This document shows, piece by piece, positions 8,576-16,814 of a stretch of DNA of 41,297 nt. A program made the translations under genes and the position numbers. Position 1 is the stretch's first letter. Each line of letters starts with the position of its first letter. The DNA lies in NCBI RefSeq assembly GCF_021606685.1, contig NZ_WKCB01000050.1, positions 1 to 41,297 on the forward strand, read 5' to 3'. The notes below the pieces were generated by a model. The model saw only the letters and a program-made list of their open reading frames with translations, was not told the origin of the DNA and made no database searches. Source of the DNA: Pseudomonas syringae. GTDB taxonomy: Bacteria > Pseudomonadota > Gammaproteobacteria > Pseudomonadales > Pseudomonadaceae.

Positions 8576-10996
8576 TTAGAATTTGGCTCGCAGGGTAACT
8601 GTGAAGTTGCGTGGGTCACCGTAGAAGTTGTTGTAGTTGTTGTACTGCACGGTCTGATAGTACTTCTTGTCGAACGCGTTATTCAGGTTGTACTGCAACT
8701 CGTAGTTTTTGTTGAACTCGTAGACCGCATGGACGTTGGCAATTGCATAACCGGACTGTTCAACCCGGAAGGCGCCTGTTTCTTCGTACATGTGGGTCTG
8801 CGCCAGCAAGCTGCCGCCGATGCGTACATTGTTGACGGGGGCCGGCAAGCGGTAGTCGGTAGAAAGCTTGAACAGGTGACGCGGGATATAGGTCGATGCT
8901 GCAGAACCTTTGTTGGCACCGCCGGCATACTTAGGTGCGCTGTAGGTGTAGCCGGCCGATACGTTCCACTCTGGCAGAAGTTCACCGTAGGCTTCGACAT
9001 CAATACCTTTGGTGCGGATTTTTTCCGAGGCTTTAAAGCAGCTCAGGACACCTGCACTGCAAGGGCTGGTCGTCTCGGCAACGCCGGTCAGGTCGGTCTG
9101 GAACAGCGCAACCGAACCGCCGAAACGTTTGTCCAGGGTCTCGCCCTTCAGGCCGATCTCGTAGTTGCTGCCGGTGGCCGGGTCCAACAATGAACCGTCG
9201 GCATCAACGTTGTTCTGCGGCTTGAAGATTTCGGTGTAGCTTGCGTAGGCCGAGAAGTTTTCGTTCAGGTCCTGAACAATACCGGCGTAGGGCACCACAT
9301 TGCCGTTCTTGGAATACTCGCCCTTGACGCCGATCAGGTCAGTCGTGGTTTTGTACCAGCTGACGCGCGAGCCGAGGATGAACTTGGTCGAGTCGGTCAG
9401 GCTCAGGCGCGTGGCCATGTAGGCACCTTCCTGCTCGGTGGTGTAGTTGTACTTCCACTGACTGTAATTGATGTTCGGCGCCGGTGGGTTGAAGCTGCTC
9501 AGGTCATTGACGTCGAAGATATAGCTGTAGCTGGCATCACGCCCGCCGTGGTAATCAAAGTCGTCGTGGCGTGCGTTGATACCCAAGATCAGGTCGTGCT
9601 GGCGACCCAACATCTGGAACGGCCCGCTGAGGTAGCCGTCAACGCTGGTCTGGGTGTCGTCGTAGCGGAAGCCGCGAGGGTTGAGGGTGAACGCGCCAGG
9701 GCTGCCGGCGACAGGCCAGGTGTAGTTGGCCAGGAAATCGGACTTGGCCCAGATCTGGTTGGCCGACAGCACCAGTTTCCAGTCGTTGTCGAACCGCTTC
9801 TGGTAGTCGGCAAATACGTTGGTGTTGGTTTTGTTCAGCTTGGCCCAGTCAGCCGTCAACGCGGTGGACCGCGAGAGCGGGTAAAAGGTGCCCTCGGCCG
9901 TGGTCGGCAAGCCGCTCCAGTCGTAACCCGGGTTGCGGTCCTTCTGATAGCTGAAGCCTACGGTCACCATAGAAGTGTCATCCAGGTCGGCTTCGAGGAT
10001 GCCGTAGACCAGGGTATTTTCCTTCTCGGCTTCATCGCGATAGCTATGGCCTTTGCTGTAGGCCACCACGGCGCGACCCCGCAGGGTGCCGGCATCGTTC
10101 AGCGCGGAGCTGGCGTCGACGGCATTGCGGTAAGTGTCCCAGGAGCCCATCGACGAGGTGATTTGGACCTGTGGCTCTACGGTCGGGCGCTTGCGCACCA
10201 GGTTGATAGCCGCCGAGGGGTTGCCAGCGCCTTGCATCAGCCCGTTGGCGCCGCGTACGACTTCAATGCGGTCGTACAGATCGGTGTTGGGCTTGGAGAT
10301 GGCGTCCAGCGAATAGGCGTTGGCGATGTTGGTGGGAACGCCATCGATCTGCAGCGTGTCGATCTGTTGACCGCGAGCGTAGTAGTTCGAGCGCTCCGAC
10401 CCGTTCTTGGTCAATGTGACACCGGTGGTGCTGGTCAGCACGTCATCCAGGTTGACCAGGTTTTCGTCTTCGATGCGCTGACGGGTGACCACCGTGACGG
10501 ACTGCGGTGTCTCACGAATCGACATCGGCAACTTTGTGGCGGTGTTGGTACTGCCCGTGGTGTAGGAGCGGGTGCCTTCAGTAGTTTCGTCCTGGGCTCG
10601 ACCATTCACACTGGTCGTACCCAACTCCAACGCTGCACCGGAACTGACCGCCACGAGCACATACCCACCGTTGGCCTGACGCTCTGCTTGCAGCCCGCTG
10701 TTGGCGAGCAGGCGCTGCAGACCTTCGTCAACGCTATATGAGCCCTGTAGCCCAGGGGTCGTAAGCTGGCGAGTCTGCTCTGTGTCAAAGGACAGCGTCA
10801 CGCCGGCTTGCACACCAAACTGGGTCAGCGCACTGCCCAGGGGGCCCGCCGGGATAAGGTAGGACGCTTGCGTCTGCGCCACGGCCTGAGCGGGGACCAA
10901 CGCCAAGCCGCAGACGCTGGCGGGCGTCAGGCCATACAAGGACAGACGCACTGCGTAAGTCAGTAAAGGGATTGCTTTGAGGTGACGCGGGTGCAT
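8576..10996 (-). CDS. TonB-dependent ferrisiderophore receptor with signalling (STN) domain
   Basis: This 806-residue outer-membrane receptor of the FpvA/FhuE/FoxA type imports an iron-siderophore complex and signals its presence to the adjacent FecR-like protein. A long signal peptide (about 1-40, ending AQAVAQ) is followed by an STN domain at about 45-110 (IPAGPLGSALTQFGVQAG). Next come a linker, a plug domain at about 150-270 (PQSVTVVTRQRIEDEN, IEVVRGANGLMQGAGNPSA) and a 22-strand barrel ending in FTVTLRAKF with the usual C-terminal Phe. The ATG has GGAAGGA upstream. It is transcribed with, but 109 bp after, fecR-like. The siderophore cannot be told from sequence; a hydroxamate or a foreign pyoverdine is plausible. 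Confidence 0.92.
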   Translation of the reverse strand: MHPRHLKAIPLLTYAVRLSLYGLTPASVCGLALVPAQAVAQTQASYLIPAGPLGSALTQFGVQAGVTLSFDTEQTRQLTTPGLQGSYSVDEGLQRLLANSGLQAERQANGGYVLVAVSSGAALELGTTSVNGRAQDETTEGTRSYTTGSTNTATKLPMSIRETPQSVTVVTRQRIEDENLVNLDDVLTSTTGVTLTKNGSERSNYYARGQQIDTLQIDGVPTNIANAYSLDAISKPNTDLYDRIEVVRGANGLMQGAGNPSAAINLVRKRPTVEPQVQITSSMGSWDTYRNAVDASSALNDAGTLRGRAVVAYSKGHSYRDEAEKENTLVYGILEADLDDTSMVTVGFSYQKDRNPGYDWSGLPTTAEGTFYPLSRSTALTADWAKLNKTNTNVFADYQKRFDNDWKLVLSANQIWAKSDFLANYTWPVAGSPGAFTLNPRGFRYDDTQTSVDGYLSGPFQMLGRQHDLILGINARHDDFDYHGGRDASYSYIFDVNDLSSFNPPAPNINYSQWKYNYTTEQEGAYMATRLSLTDSTKFILGSRVSWYKTTTDLIGVKGEYSKNGNVVPYAGIVQDLNENFSAYASYTEIFKPQNNVDADGSLLDPATGSNYEIGLKGETLDKRFGGSVALFQTDLTGVAETTSPCSAGVLSCFKASEKIRTKGIDVEAYGELLPEWNVSAGYTYSAPKYAGGANKGSAASTYIPRHLFKLSTDYRLPAPVNNVRIGGSLLAQTHMYEETGAFRVEQSGYAIANVHAVYEFNKNYELQYNLNNAFDKKYYQTVQYNNYNNFYGDPRNFTVTLRAKF

Positions 10997-11105
10997 TAAC
11001 TGATCCTTCCGTTGTGATGGCAGAACCCGCTGTAATCGCGGCTTATGTCATTGACGGATGAGAATCAAAATCAGCAAGGCGCGCGCTGAATATTTCCAAG
11101 AAGGC

Positions 11106-12050
11106 TTACGCCGGCTCGACGTTCGCCCAGTAGCGGGTCAGGTAACGCACCTTGACCGGTAGGGACTTGCTCAGGTTTTCCAGCACCGTGTCGGTGTCAT
11201 CAATACGGAACGCACCGGAGACTCTCAGATGCTGTAGCGAGGCGGCGCAGCGCAATACGCCAGGGCGATAGCGTGCCAATTCGTTGATGAAGTCCCCTAG
11301 AGGCCAGTCATCCACGCTAAGCATGCCCTGCACCCAGGCATCCGAGTCGGAGAGCAATGGCCGGATGGCGCCCACGGTGGCACTGCCGAAGGTCAGTTGT
11401 TGCCCGGCCTCGATACGCAACGGCTGATTCGGGAGTTGCTGCGGGCGCACTTCGACAGCCGATTGCAACACGCCAACCCGCGTCTGATCAGGCAGTTGGC
11501 GAACACTAAAACGCGTCCCCAAAGCCCGGATGCTGCCGTTTTCCGTCTGTACGATGAATGGACGCTGCGCAGGATCCTTGGCGGTCTGAATCAAGATTTC
11601 ACCTTGGTACAACTGAATCAGCCGCACGCCCGAATCAAAACGAATGTCTATTGCGGTGTTAGTGTTTAACTCCAGTTGCGAACCGTCGTCCAGCCGGCGT
11701 GAACGGCGTTCCCCACTGCCGGTGCGTTGCTGGGCGAGCATGGCGTGATAGGGCAGTTGCTCACTGGCCAGCCAAGTGACGCTTCCAGCAGCGAGTAGCA
11801 GCCCGAGTATTTTCAACACATGGCGGCGTTGTGCTTGTGCAGCCCCCAAGCTGGACAACGCGGCCCGCTGTGGAATTTCCGCCCATTGTTGTTGAAGTAG
11901 TTCGACTCGCTTCCAGGCTTTGGCGTGTTCGGGGCTTGCATGTAGCCATGTTCGCCACTCCTGGTTTCTACGCTCGTTTGTTGAGCCGTCATTGAGCAGT
12001 ACATACCAAGTGGCAGCAGCTTCCAGCACTTTGAAGTCTGGGCTGCTCAT
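11106..12050 (-). CDS. FecR-family anti-sigma/sigma regulator
   Basis: This 314-residue inner-membrane protein relays the signal from the receptor STN domain to the sigma factor. An N-terminal cytoplasmic anti-sigma region (about 1-75, with W and WKRVE motifs and WRTWLHASPEHAKAW) is followed by one membrane helix at about 78-95 (LKILGLLLAAGSVTWLA). A periplasmic FecR domain follows (RRLDDGSQLELNTNTAIDI, TENGSIRALGTRFSVRQL). The C-terminal part binds the receptor in known systems. The start overlaps the sigma-factor stop by ATGA, indicating coupling. Length is normal, with no sign of damage. Confidence 0.92.
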   Translation of the reverse strand: MSSPDFKVLEAAATWYVLLNDGSTNERRNQEWRTWLHASPEHAKAWKRVELLQQQWAEIPQRAALSSLGAAQAQRRHVLKILGLLLAAGSVTWLASEQLPYHAMLAQQRTGSGERRSRRLDDGSQLELNTNTAIDIRFDSGVRLIQLYQGEILIQTAKDPAQRPFIVQTENGSIRALGTRFSVRQLPDQTRVGVLQSAVEVRPQQLPNQPLRIEAGQQLTFGSATVGAIRPLLSDSDAWVQGMLSVDDWPLGDFINELARYRPGVLRCAASLQHLRVSGAFRIDDTDTVLENLSKSLPVKVRYLTRYWANVEPA

Positions 12051-12550
12051 TCGCTTTCGACTAACAACAGGCAGCGTGTCATGGCACGGATCAGATGATT
12101 TTTGACCGTGGTAACCGACACCCCGAAGCGCTCGGCAGCCGCTACATAGCTAAGCCCTTCGAGCTGTACTGCGAGGAAAATCTCCCGCGTGCGAGTACCC
12201 AGTTCATCCAGAAGGATGTCAACCTGGACAAGCATTTCGATAATGGACAAACGTATCTCCGGTGAAACTTCAACCGGTTCTGGTCTCTGCGCGAGGGCGA
12301 AAAGATAGGCATGCTCAATAGTGCGGCGGCGTGATTTATCGATAATCAAGGAACGAGCAATCGCACTCAGGTAGCCGCGCGGCTCACGAATAGGAGCAGT
12401 ATCACGCGCAGTCATTACCCGTAAGAATGTGTCTTGGGCCAGGTCAGCAGCATCCGCTGCGTTGCCCAGTCGAATCCGCAACCAGCCCCTCAGCCAACCG
12501 CTGTGTTCACTGTAAAGCTGATGAAGAGCCGCAGAATCAAGCGTCGACAT
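12047..12550 (-). CDS. FecI-type ECF sigma factor
   Basis: This 167-residue extracytoplasmic-function sigma factor should direct transcription of the linked receptor gene when the siderophore is present. Region 2 holds LGNAADAADLAQDTFLRVM and the PRGYLSAIARSLIIDKSRR segment. Region 4 holds LDELGTRTREIFLAVQLEGL and the helix-turn-helix YVAAAERFGVSVTTVKNHL. The ATG has a poor ribosome site, but the N-terminus (LHQLYSEHSGWLRGWL) aligns with the family. A Fur-like box sits 24-42 bp upstream, so iron repression is likely. It is the first gene of a fecI-fecR-receptor unit. Confidence 0.93.
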   Translation of the reverse strand: MSTLDSAALHQLYSEHSGWLRGWLRIRLGNAADAADLAQDTFLRVMTARDTAPIREPRGYLSAIARSLIIDKSRRRTIEHAYLFALAQRPEPVEVSPEIRLSIIEMLVQVDILLDELGTRTREIFLAVQLEGLSYVAAAERFGVSVTTVKNHLIRAMTRCLLLVESE

Positions 12551-12573
12551 AAAGATGAAACCAGCTGGCGAAT

Positions 12574-12592
12574 GGGAATATATCTCATTGTC
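12574..12592 (-). promoter_or_regulatory. Fur-like box upstream of fecI-type gene
   Basis: On the minus strand GACAATGAGATATATTCCC matches 13 of 19 positions of the Fur consensus GATAATGATAATCATTATC. Its position just before an iron-signalling sigma gene supports the call. Confidence 0.6.
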
Positions 12593-12664
12593 AGCAGGCG
12601 ATCAGCTTTATGCAAGCAACTCTTGCGAATTGGGCTGCAGGCTTATGTGGCTCAAGTCCGGGCA

Positions 12665-12769
12665 TTAGTGCAGGACGCGTTCGAGGGTCTTGGTGAACTC
12701 GGCGCTGACCTGGGCTTTTTGCTCCGGGGTAACGCCGTCACGGGTGATGCGCAGGCTGACAAAGGTCAT
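12665..12769 (-). pseudogene. Truncated 4-oxalocrotonate-tautomerase-like gene
   Basis: The frame reads MTFVSLRITRDGVTPEQKA and continues VSAEFTKTLERVLH before TAA, 34 residues in all. This strongly resembles the first half of small tautomerase-family proteins, which are usually 60-75 residues. After the stop the same frame reads CPDLSHI, which still resembles the family's RPEHTHI. The likeness then fades and a second stop follows. There is no catalytic N-terminal Pro after Met (Thr instead) and no clear ribosome site. A decayed remnant is the best reading; a short expressed peptide is less likely. An in-frame ATG also exists at 12796. Confidence 0.6.
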
Positions 12770-12832
12770 GTGTTTACAGGTTTCTGTCTTCCGCATGAGC
12801 AGCCAACCGCCGCGAGGCAGGCGCGCAGGCAT

Positions 12833-12862
12833 AAAAAAACCCCGAACAAGTCGGGGTTTTTT
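12833..12862 (-). terminator. Terminator downstream of OprD-family porin
   Basis: AAAAAACCCCGA, loop ACAAG, TCGGGGTTTTTT: a symmetrical, potentially bidirectional hairpin with A and T runs, 32 bp beyond the porin stop. Confidence 0.88.
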
Positions 12863-12894
12863 ATCGCCTTGAATCAGGCGCGACGCCGGATCAA

Positions 12895-14190
12895 TTAGAA
12901 GACGTTGATCGGGTAGTCAGCGAACAGGCGCAGTTCGTTACCGCCAATGTTGTACTTGTCAGCATTGCTGGAAACGCGCAGCCAGGACGCACGGGCACGC
13001 AGGCTCAGGTCTTTGGCTGGGCCGCTCTGCACGACGTATTTGACCTGGTTGAAGATTTCGCGCTCGGTGCCATTGCCGCGGTTGGAACCGTCGTCAATGT
13101 TGGTGCCGCGCACGTAGGCGATGTTGTAGCTCAGGCCAGGCACGCCGAAGGCGCTGAAGTCCAGGCCGTAGCCTGCTTGCCAGGAGCGCTCGTCCTTGCC
13201 GTTGAAGTCGGACCAGTAGGAGTTGGCCAGCAGGATGGTGTTGCCACCGTCGCCGATGCCGCTGTCCTTGTTGTCCTGGTGGTAACCGCTGTACAGGTAG
13301 CCGGTGTCACCGGTGCTGCGCTGGTGAGCGACGGTGAAGCTGTGCGGGCCAACAGCCCAGGTAGCCGCCAGGCTCCAGATTTTGTTGTCGCGGGCGTCTT
13401 CATCACCTTGGGTCAGCTGGGCGAAGCTCTTGTCCAGCTTGGTTTTGTAGCCGTTGAAGTCAAAGGTCAACGATTGTTTCTCTGGCAGCGCCAGCACGTA
13501 GTTCACGTTGACGTATTGTTTCTTCAGCACGTCCTGCATGTCGGAAGCGTAGAGCGCAGCCGACAGGCTTTCGGTGAATTTGTAGCTGCCGCCGAGGTAG
13601 TCGATGCTCTTGAGGTGGCCGCTGTCGCTGCCCTCGGCGCTCTTGCGACCTTGCTTGGTGAAGTGACCGGCGTCCAGTTGCAGACCTTCGATCTCTTTGG
13701 AAACGATCGAGGTGCCCTCGTAGGTTTCCGCCAGCAGACGGCCGCTGTCGTAGCTCAACACGGGTACAGCTGGAAGCTGTTGACCGTATTTCAACACGGT
13801 GTTGGAGATGCGCGCCTTGACGGCTGCGCCGCCTTTGGCCAGGTCGTTGGCTGCCGAACCGCTGTCGCCCTTCTTGAAGAAGTCGATGCCGCCGCCGCCG
13901 CTGCGACCTTTACCGCCGTCCAGACGGATAGCGTATTGGCCCAGTACGTCCACACCGACACCGATGGTGCCTTGGGTGAAACCGGACTCGAACTTGCCGA
14001 TGAAGCCTTGACCCCACTCCGCTTTATCCTGGTTGTGGTTTTTGTAGTCACGGCTGATGTACGCGTTGCGTGCTGCGATGTTCAGGTGGCTGTCTTCAAC
14101 AAAACCCTTGGATTGCTCCTGGTCGTTAGCCATTGCTGTCGATGCGCTCAAAATCCCCAGAGCGATCAGACTCATCCGTTGCTTCAACAT
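12895..14190 (-). CDS. OprD-family outer-membrane porin
   Basis: This 431-residue substrate-specific channel of the OprD (OccD/OccK) family takes up small acids or amino acids. A signal peptide at 1-21 ends ASTAMA. The mature N-terminus carries the family pattern of SKGFVEDSHLNIAARNAYIS and WGQGFIGKFESGFTQGTIG. SYDSGRLLAETYEGTS and a C-terminal ELRLFADYPINVF also fit an 18-strand barrel. The ATG is preceded by AATAAGGAATATAAGAA, an A-rich ribosome site that could also be a target of Hfq/Crc catabolite repression (inference). The roughly 160-nt leader contains a terminator-like hairpin, described separately. The substrate cannot be assigned. Confidence 0.9.
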   Translation of the reverse strand: MLKQRMSLIALGILSASTAMANDQEQSKGFVEDSHLNIAARNAYISRDYKNHNQDKAEWGQGFIGKFESGFTQGTIGVGVDVLGQYAIRLDGGKGRSGGGGIDFFKKGDSGSAANDLAKGGAAVKARISNTVLKYGQQLPAVPVLSYDSGRLLAETYEGTSIVSKEIEGLQLDAGHFTKQGRKSAEGSDSGHLKSIDYLGGSYKFTESLSAALYASDMQDVLKKQYVNVNYVLALPEKQSLTFDFNGYKTKLDKSFAQLTQGDEDARDNKIWSLAATWAVGPHSFTVAHQRSTGDTGYLYSGYHQDNKDSGIGDGGNTILLANSYWSDFNGKDERSWQAGYGLDFSAFGVPGLSYNIAYVRGTNIDDGSNRGNGTEREIFNQVKYVVQSGPAKDLSLRARASWLRVSSNADKYNIGGNELRLFADYPINVF

Positions 14191-14274
14191 TTCTTATATT
14201 CCTTATTACTGGTTGAGTACGCTCTACAACACCAGGCTCCGTATTGCTTTCTGGTGTCGACTTTTTCCGAGAAA

Positions 14275-14318
14275 AAGAAAGCCCGCGGGACGACTTAACA
14301 TGCCGCGGGCCTTTTTTT
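14275..14318 (-). terminator. Terminator-like hairpin in the porin leader (possible attenuator)
   Basis: Stem GCCCGCGG (14281-14288) pairs with CCGCGGGC (14303-14310). It is flanked by TTTCTTTTTCTC in the leftward direction and by seven T in the rightward direction. It lies inside the predicted porin leader, about 85 nt upstream of the porin start and just after its promoter. It could cause premature termination of porin mRNA, end a small RNA, or insulate the divergent genes. Confidence 0.65.
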
Positions 14319-14359
14319 ATTGGATGAGTCATGGCGGTTAGCCACAGGCGTTGGGCGCA

Positions 14360-14389
14360 ATCCTAGTCGCGCGTTGAACTATGTGTCAA
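14360..14389 (-). promoter_or_regulatory. Sigma-70-like promoter for porin
   Basis: On the minus strand a perfect TTGACA (14389-14384), an 18-bp spacer and TAGGAT (14365-14360) read toward the porin. Transcription would start near 14353, giving a leader of about 163 nt. Confidence 0.55.
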
Positions 14390-14537
14390 TTTCGTGAATC
14401 GTCTGTATTTAGGCGAAATGATTCTAAGCAAAAGCCGACAGCCTTTCTGAAAACGACCGAAATCGTTGTTTCACGACCTCAAAAACACATCTAGTAACAT
14501 ATTTCAAAGTCGATACATTTGGGAATACATAACGCGC

Positions 14538-14556
14538 GCAAATGCAAAGCATTACT
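14538..14556 (+). promoter_or_regulatory. Fur-like box upstream of TonB receptor
   Basis: GCAAATGCAAAGCATTACT matches 12 of 19 Fur consensus positions, with the central ATGCAAAGCAT dyad. It lies 46 bp before the receptor ATG, consistent with iron repression. Confidence 0.5.
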
Positions 14557-14602
14557 ATTAACGTGCTTTTCACCTCCCCAAATAATCCGGATACATTCAC
14601 CC

Positions 14603-16690
14603 ATGCCTGCCCCCCGACTGACGCCCATCACCCTTGGGTTTTCTGTTCTGCTGTCTGCCGGTTTCAGCTATGCGACCACCACCTTGCCCGAAACCTCGAT
14701 CAGCGCCGACGCTGATGAGGATGATCCACGCGTCAAGGAAACCAGCACCGCCACCCGGACTGCCACGCCCGTGCGTTATGTGCCCCAGGCCATCGACTCG
14801 GTGAAGACCGAAAGCCTGCGTTCCTACGGTACCAACGACCTGGGCCAGGCCTTGAGCGGTATCCCCAACGTGAGCAGCGGCGCCGACACGCGTTTCGACA
14901 GTTTGCGCATCCGTGGTTTCGAGGCGAGCAATGACTTCTACCTCGATGGCATCCGCGACGACAGCCAGTACGTGCGCGACCTGCATAACATCGAGCGCAT
15001 CGAAGTGCTCAAAGGCCCGGCGGCGGTACTTTACGGGCGAGGCGGTCAAGGAGGGATCGTCAACCGCGTGAGCAAACTGCCTACGGCCGGGCATAAATCG
15101 AGCATCGAAGCCCAGGGCGGCAGCAACGATTTGCGCAGCCTGTATGCCGACCTCAGCACCGACCCTACCGACACCATCAGCCTTCGCCTGAACATGGGTA
15201 ACCAGGACAACAACAGCTTTCGCGATGGCGTCAGCGGCAATCGCCAGCTGTTTGCACCGTCCATGAGCTGGCAACTGACCCCGGACCTGAACTGGCTGGT
15301 GCAATACGAATACAGCCGCTACAACCGCACGCCGGACCGTGGCATCCCTGGGGTCAACGGCCGCCCGGCGGACGTGAGCCGCGGTACTACCTACTTTGAT
15401 AACCGCGATTACATCGACGACAAAACCCAGTCGCTGCGCTCCAAGCTGGCCTACGAACTGAATGACAACTGGCAGCTGCGCCAGACCCTGGGCGTGTTCA
15501 AGCTCAACAGTGACTTCGATAACACCTACCAGACCGGCTACAACCCGGCGACCAACCGCGTCACGCGCCAACACTGGCAACAGGACCTGAACACCCTCAA
15601 CCTTTTCAACAACGTCGAACTGGAGGGCGGCTTCAGCACCTATGGCCTGGAGCACCGCCTGCTCACCGGCCTTGAACTGGGCCGCCAGCGTCGCGACCCC
15701 AAGTTGTACAACGCCACCGCAGTCAGCCGCGGCGGCCAGGCCGTACCGGACCTGGACCTCAACCAGCCCAATCGTAACCTCAGCCATACCGGGCCGATGA
15801 GCGTATGGAGCAACAACCACACCCAGGTCGATAGCCGCGCCCTGTACGTGCAGGACCAACTGCGCCTGAACGATCAATGGCAAGTGTTGGCCGGCCTGCG
15901 CTATGACCGCTTTGAAGTGGACACCAAGAACAAGCTGCTCAACACCCGGCAGGCCGTCGAGAGCCATAGCACCAGCCCGCGTTTCGGCTTGGTGTGGACG
16001 CCCTTGGAGCACCACTCGTTCTACGCCTCGTGGAGCAAGACCTTCTCCCCGGCGGGTGGCGGCTTGATCGGTATCACCCCGAACGCCGCCGGCGGCGCCA
16101 ACGACCTGAGCCCCGAGCTGACCAAGCAAAAGGAAATCGGCGTGAAGAGCGACTGGCTCGACGACCGCCTCAGCACCACCCTCGCCGTGTATGAACTGGA
16201 ACTCTACAACCGCCGCACCAGCGACCCGCTGGACCGCACCATCACCCTGCTCACCGGCGAACAACGTTCACGCGGCATAGAGCTGACGGCGACCGGCAAG
16301 GTCATCGACAACTGGTATGTGCGCGGCGGTATCGGCTTGCAGGATGCCAGGGTGCAGAAGGACAACAATGGCTTTGAAGGCAAGCGCGTCAGCGACGTGG
16401 CCAAGCGCAATGCCAGCCTGTTCATTACCTGGAAACCGGAGATGGGCTGGTACGCGGAAACCGGGCTGACGCTGGTGGGCGACCGATATGCCGACAGCCT
16501 CAACACCGTGGTGCTGCCGGGCTACGGCCGTTGGGATGCCTTGGCCGGGTTCCGTCAAAAGGACTGGGACCTGAGGGCGGCCCTGAACAATATCGCAGAC
16601 AAAACCTACTACGCGTCGGCGACCAGCGTGGCGCAGATTCAGCCGGGTGAGCCGCGTAGCCTGGTGGTGACAGGCACTTACAGCTTTTAA
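14603..16690 (+). CDS. TonB-dependent siderophore receptor (Fiu-like)
   Basis: This 695-residue outer-membrane receptor has no STN signalling domain, so it should transport only. A signal peptide at about 1-24 (FSVLLSAGFSYA) is followed by a TonB-box region (ETSISADA). The plug is at about 60-180, with TATPVRYVPQAIDSVKTESL, LRIRGFEASNDFYLDGIRD and IEVLKGPAAVLYGRGGQGG. The barrel ends VVTGTYSF. I place the start at ATG 14603, directly before the signal peptide. An upstream TTG at 14519 is in frame but would spoil it. The family relationship (Fiu/CirA-like catecholate receptors) is by overall look; the ligand is unknown. The Fur-like box fits iron control. Confidence 0.9.
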   Translation: MPAPRLTPITLGFSVLLSAGFSYATTTLPETSISADADEDDPRVKETSTATRTATPVRYVPQAIDSVKTESLRSYGTNDLGQALSGIPNVSSGADTRFDSLRIRGFEASNDFYLDGIRDDSQYVRDLHNIERIEVLKGPAAVLYGRGGQGGIVNRVSKLPTAGHKSSIEAQGGSNDLRSLYADLSTDPTDTISLRLNMGNQDNNSFRDGVSGNRQLFAPSMSWQLTPDLNWLVQYEYSRYNRTPDRGIPGVNGRPADVSRGTTYFDNRDYIDDKTQSLRSKLAYELNDNWQLRQTLGVFKLNSDFDNTYQTGYNPATNRVTRQHWQQDLNTLNLFNNVELEGGFSTYGLEHRLLTGLELGRQRRDPKLYNATAVSRGGQAVPDLDLNQPNRNLSHTGPMSVWSNNHTQVDSRALYVQDQLRLNDQWQVLAGLRYDRFEVDTKNKLLNTRQAVESHSTSPRFGLVWTPLEHHSFYASWSKTFSPAGGGLIGITPNAAGGANDLSPELTKQKEIGVKSDWLDDRLSTTLAVYELELYNRRTSDPLDRTITLLTGEQRSRGIELTATGKVIDNWYVRGGIGLQDARVQKDNNGFEGKRVSDVAKRNASLFITWKPEMGWYAETGLTLVGDRYADSLNTVVLPGYGRWDALAGFRQKDWDLRAALNNIADKTYYASATSVAQIQPGEPRSLVVTGTYSF

Positions 16691-16705
16691 CGCCTGACTC
16701 GACCC

Positions 16706-16797
16706 AATGTGGGAGCGGGCTTGCTCGCGAAGTCGGTGGATCAGTCATACATCCAAAACTGACGAACCGCATTCGCGAGCAAGCCCGCTCCCACATT
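16706..16797. repeat. REP doublet A
   Basis: Two inverted copies of AATGTGGGAGCGGGCTTGCT plus CGCGAA, separated by about 40 bp. They lie between the convergent ends of the receptor gene and the small gene at 16815. Confidence 0.85.
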
Positions 16798-16814
16798 TTT
16801 GATCCAGGTGTTCC

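Larger units (their letters stand above)
14191..14602. promoter_or_regulatory. Divergent porin / TonB receptor control region
   Basis: This AT-rich 412-bp gap serves the leftward porin and the rightward receptor gene. From left to right it holds the A-rich porin ribosome site; a hairpin ACACCAG/CTGGTGT (within 14224-14253); a GC-rich terminator-like hairpin; a leftward sigma-70-like promoter; and a Fur-like box near the receptor gene. No additional coding sequence is convincing. A 68-codon leftward frame from 14332 overlaps the porin in another phase and is probably chance. Confidence 0.7.

Noticed and set aside
14126..14332. 68-codon leftward frame in the porin leader as a leader peptide
   Set aside because: It runs through the terminator hairpin and into the porin in another phase, with no ribosome site of note. 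An attenuator hairpin explains the region better.
14597..16264. 555-codon leftward frame opposite the second TonB receptor
   Set aside because: Shadow frame with biased Val/Gly/Ala content. The forward frame has plug, barrel and C-terminal Phe.
16706..16797. Inverted repeats as insertion-sequence ends
   Set aside because: The arms match the Pseudomonas REP core found repeatedly in this window. No transposase or target duplication is present.
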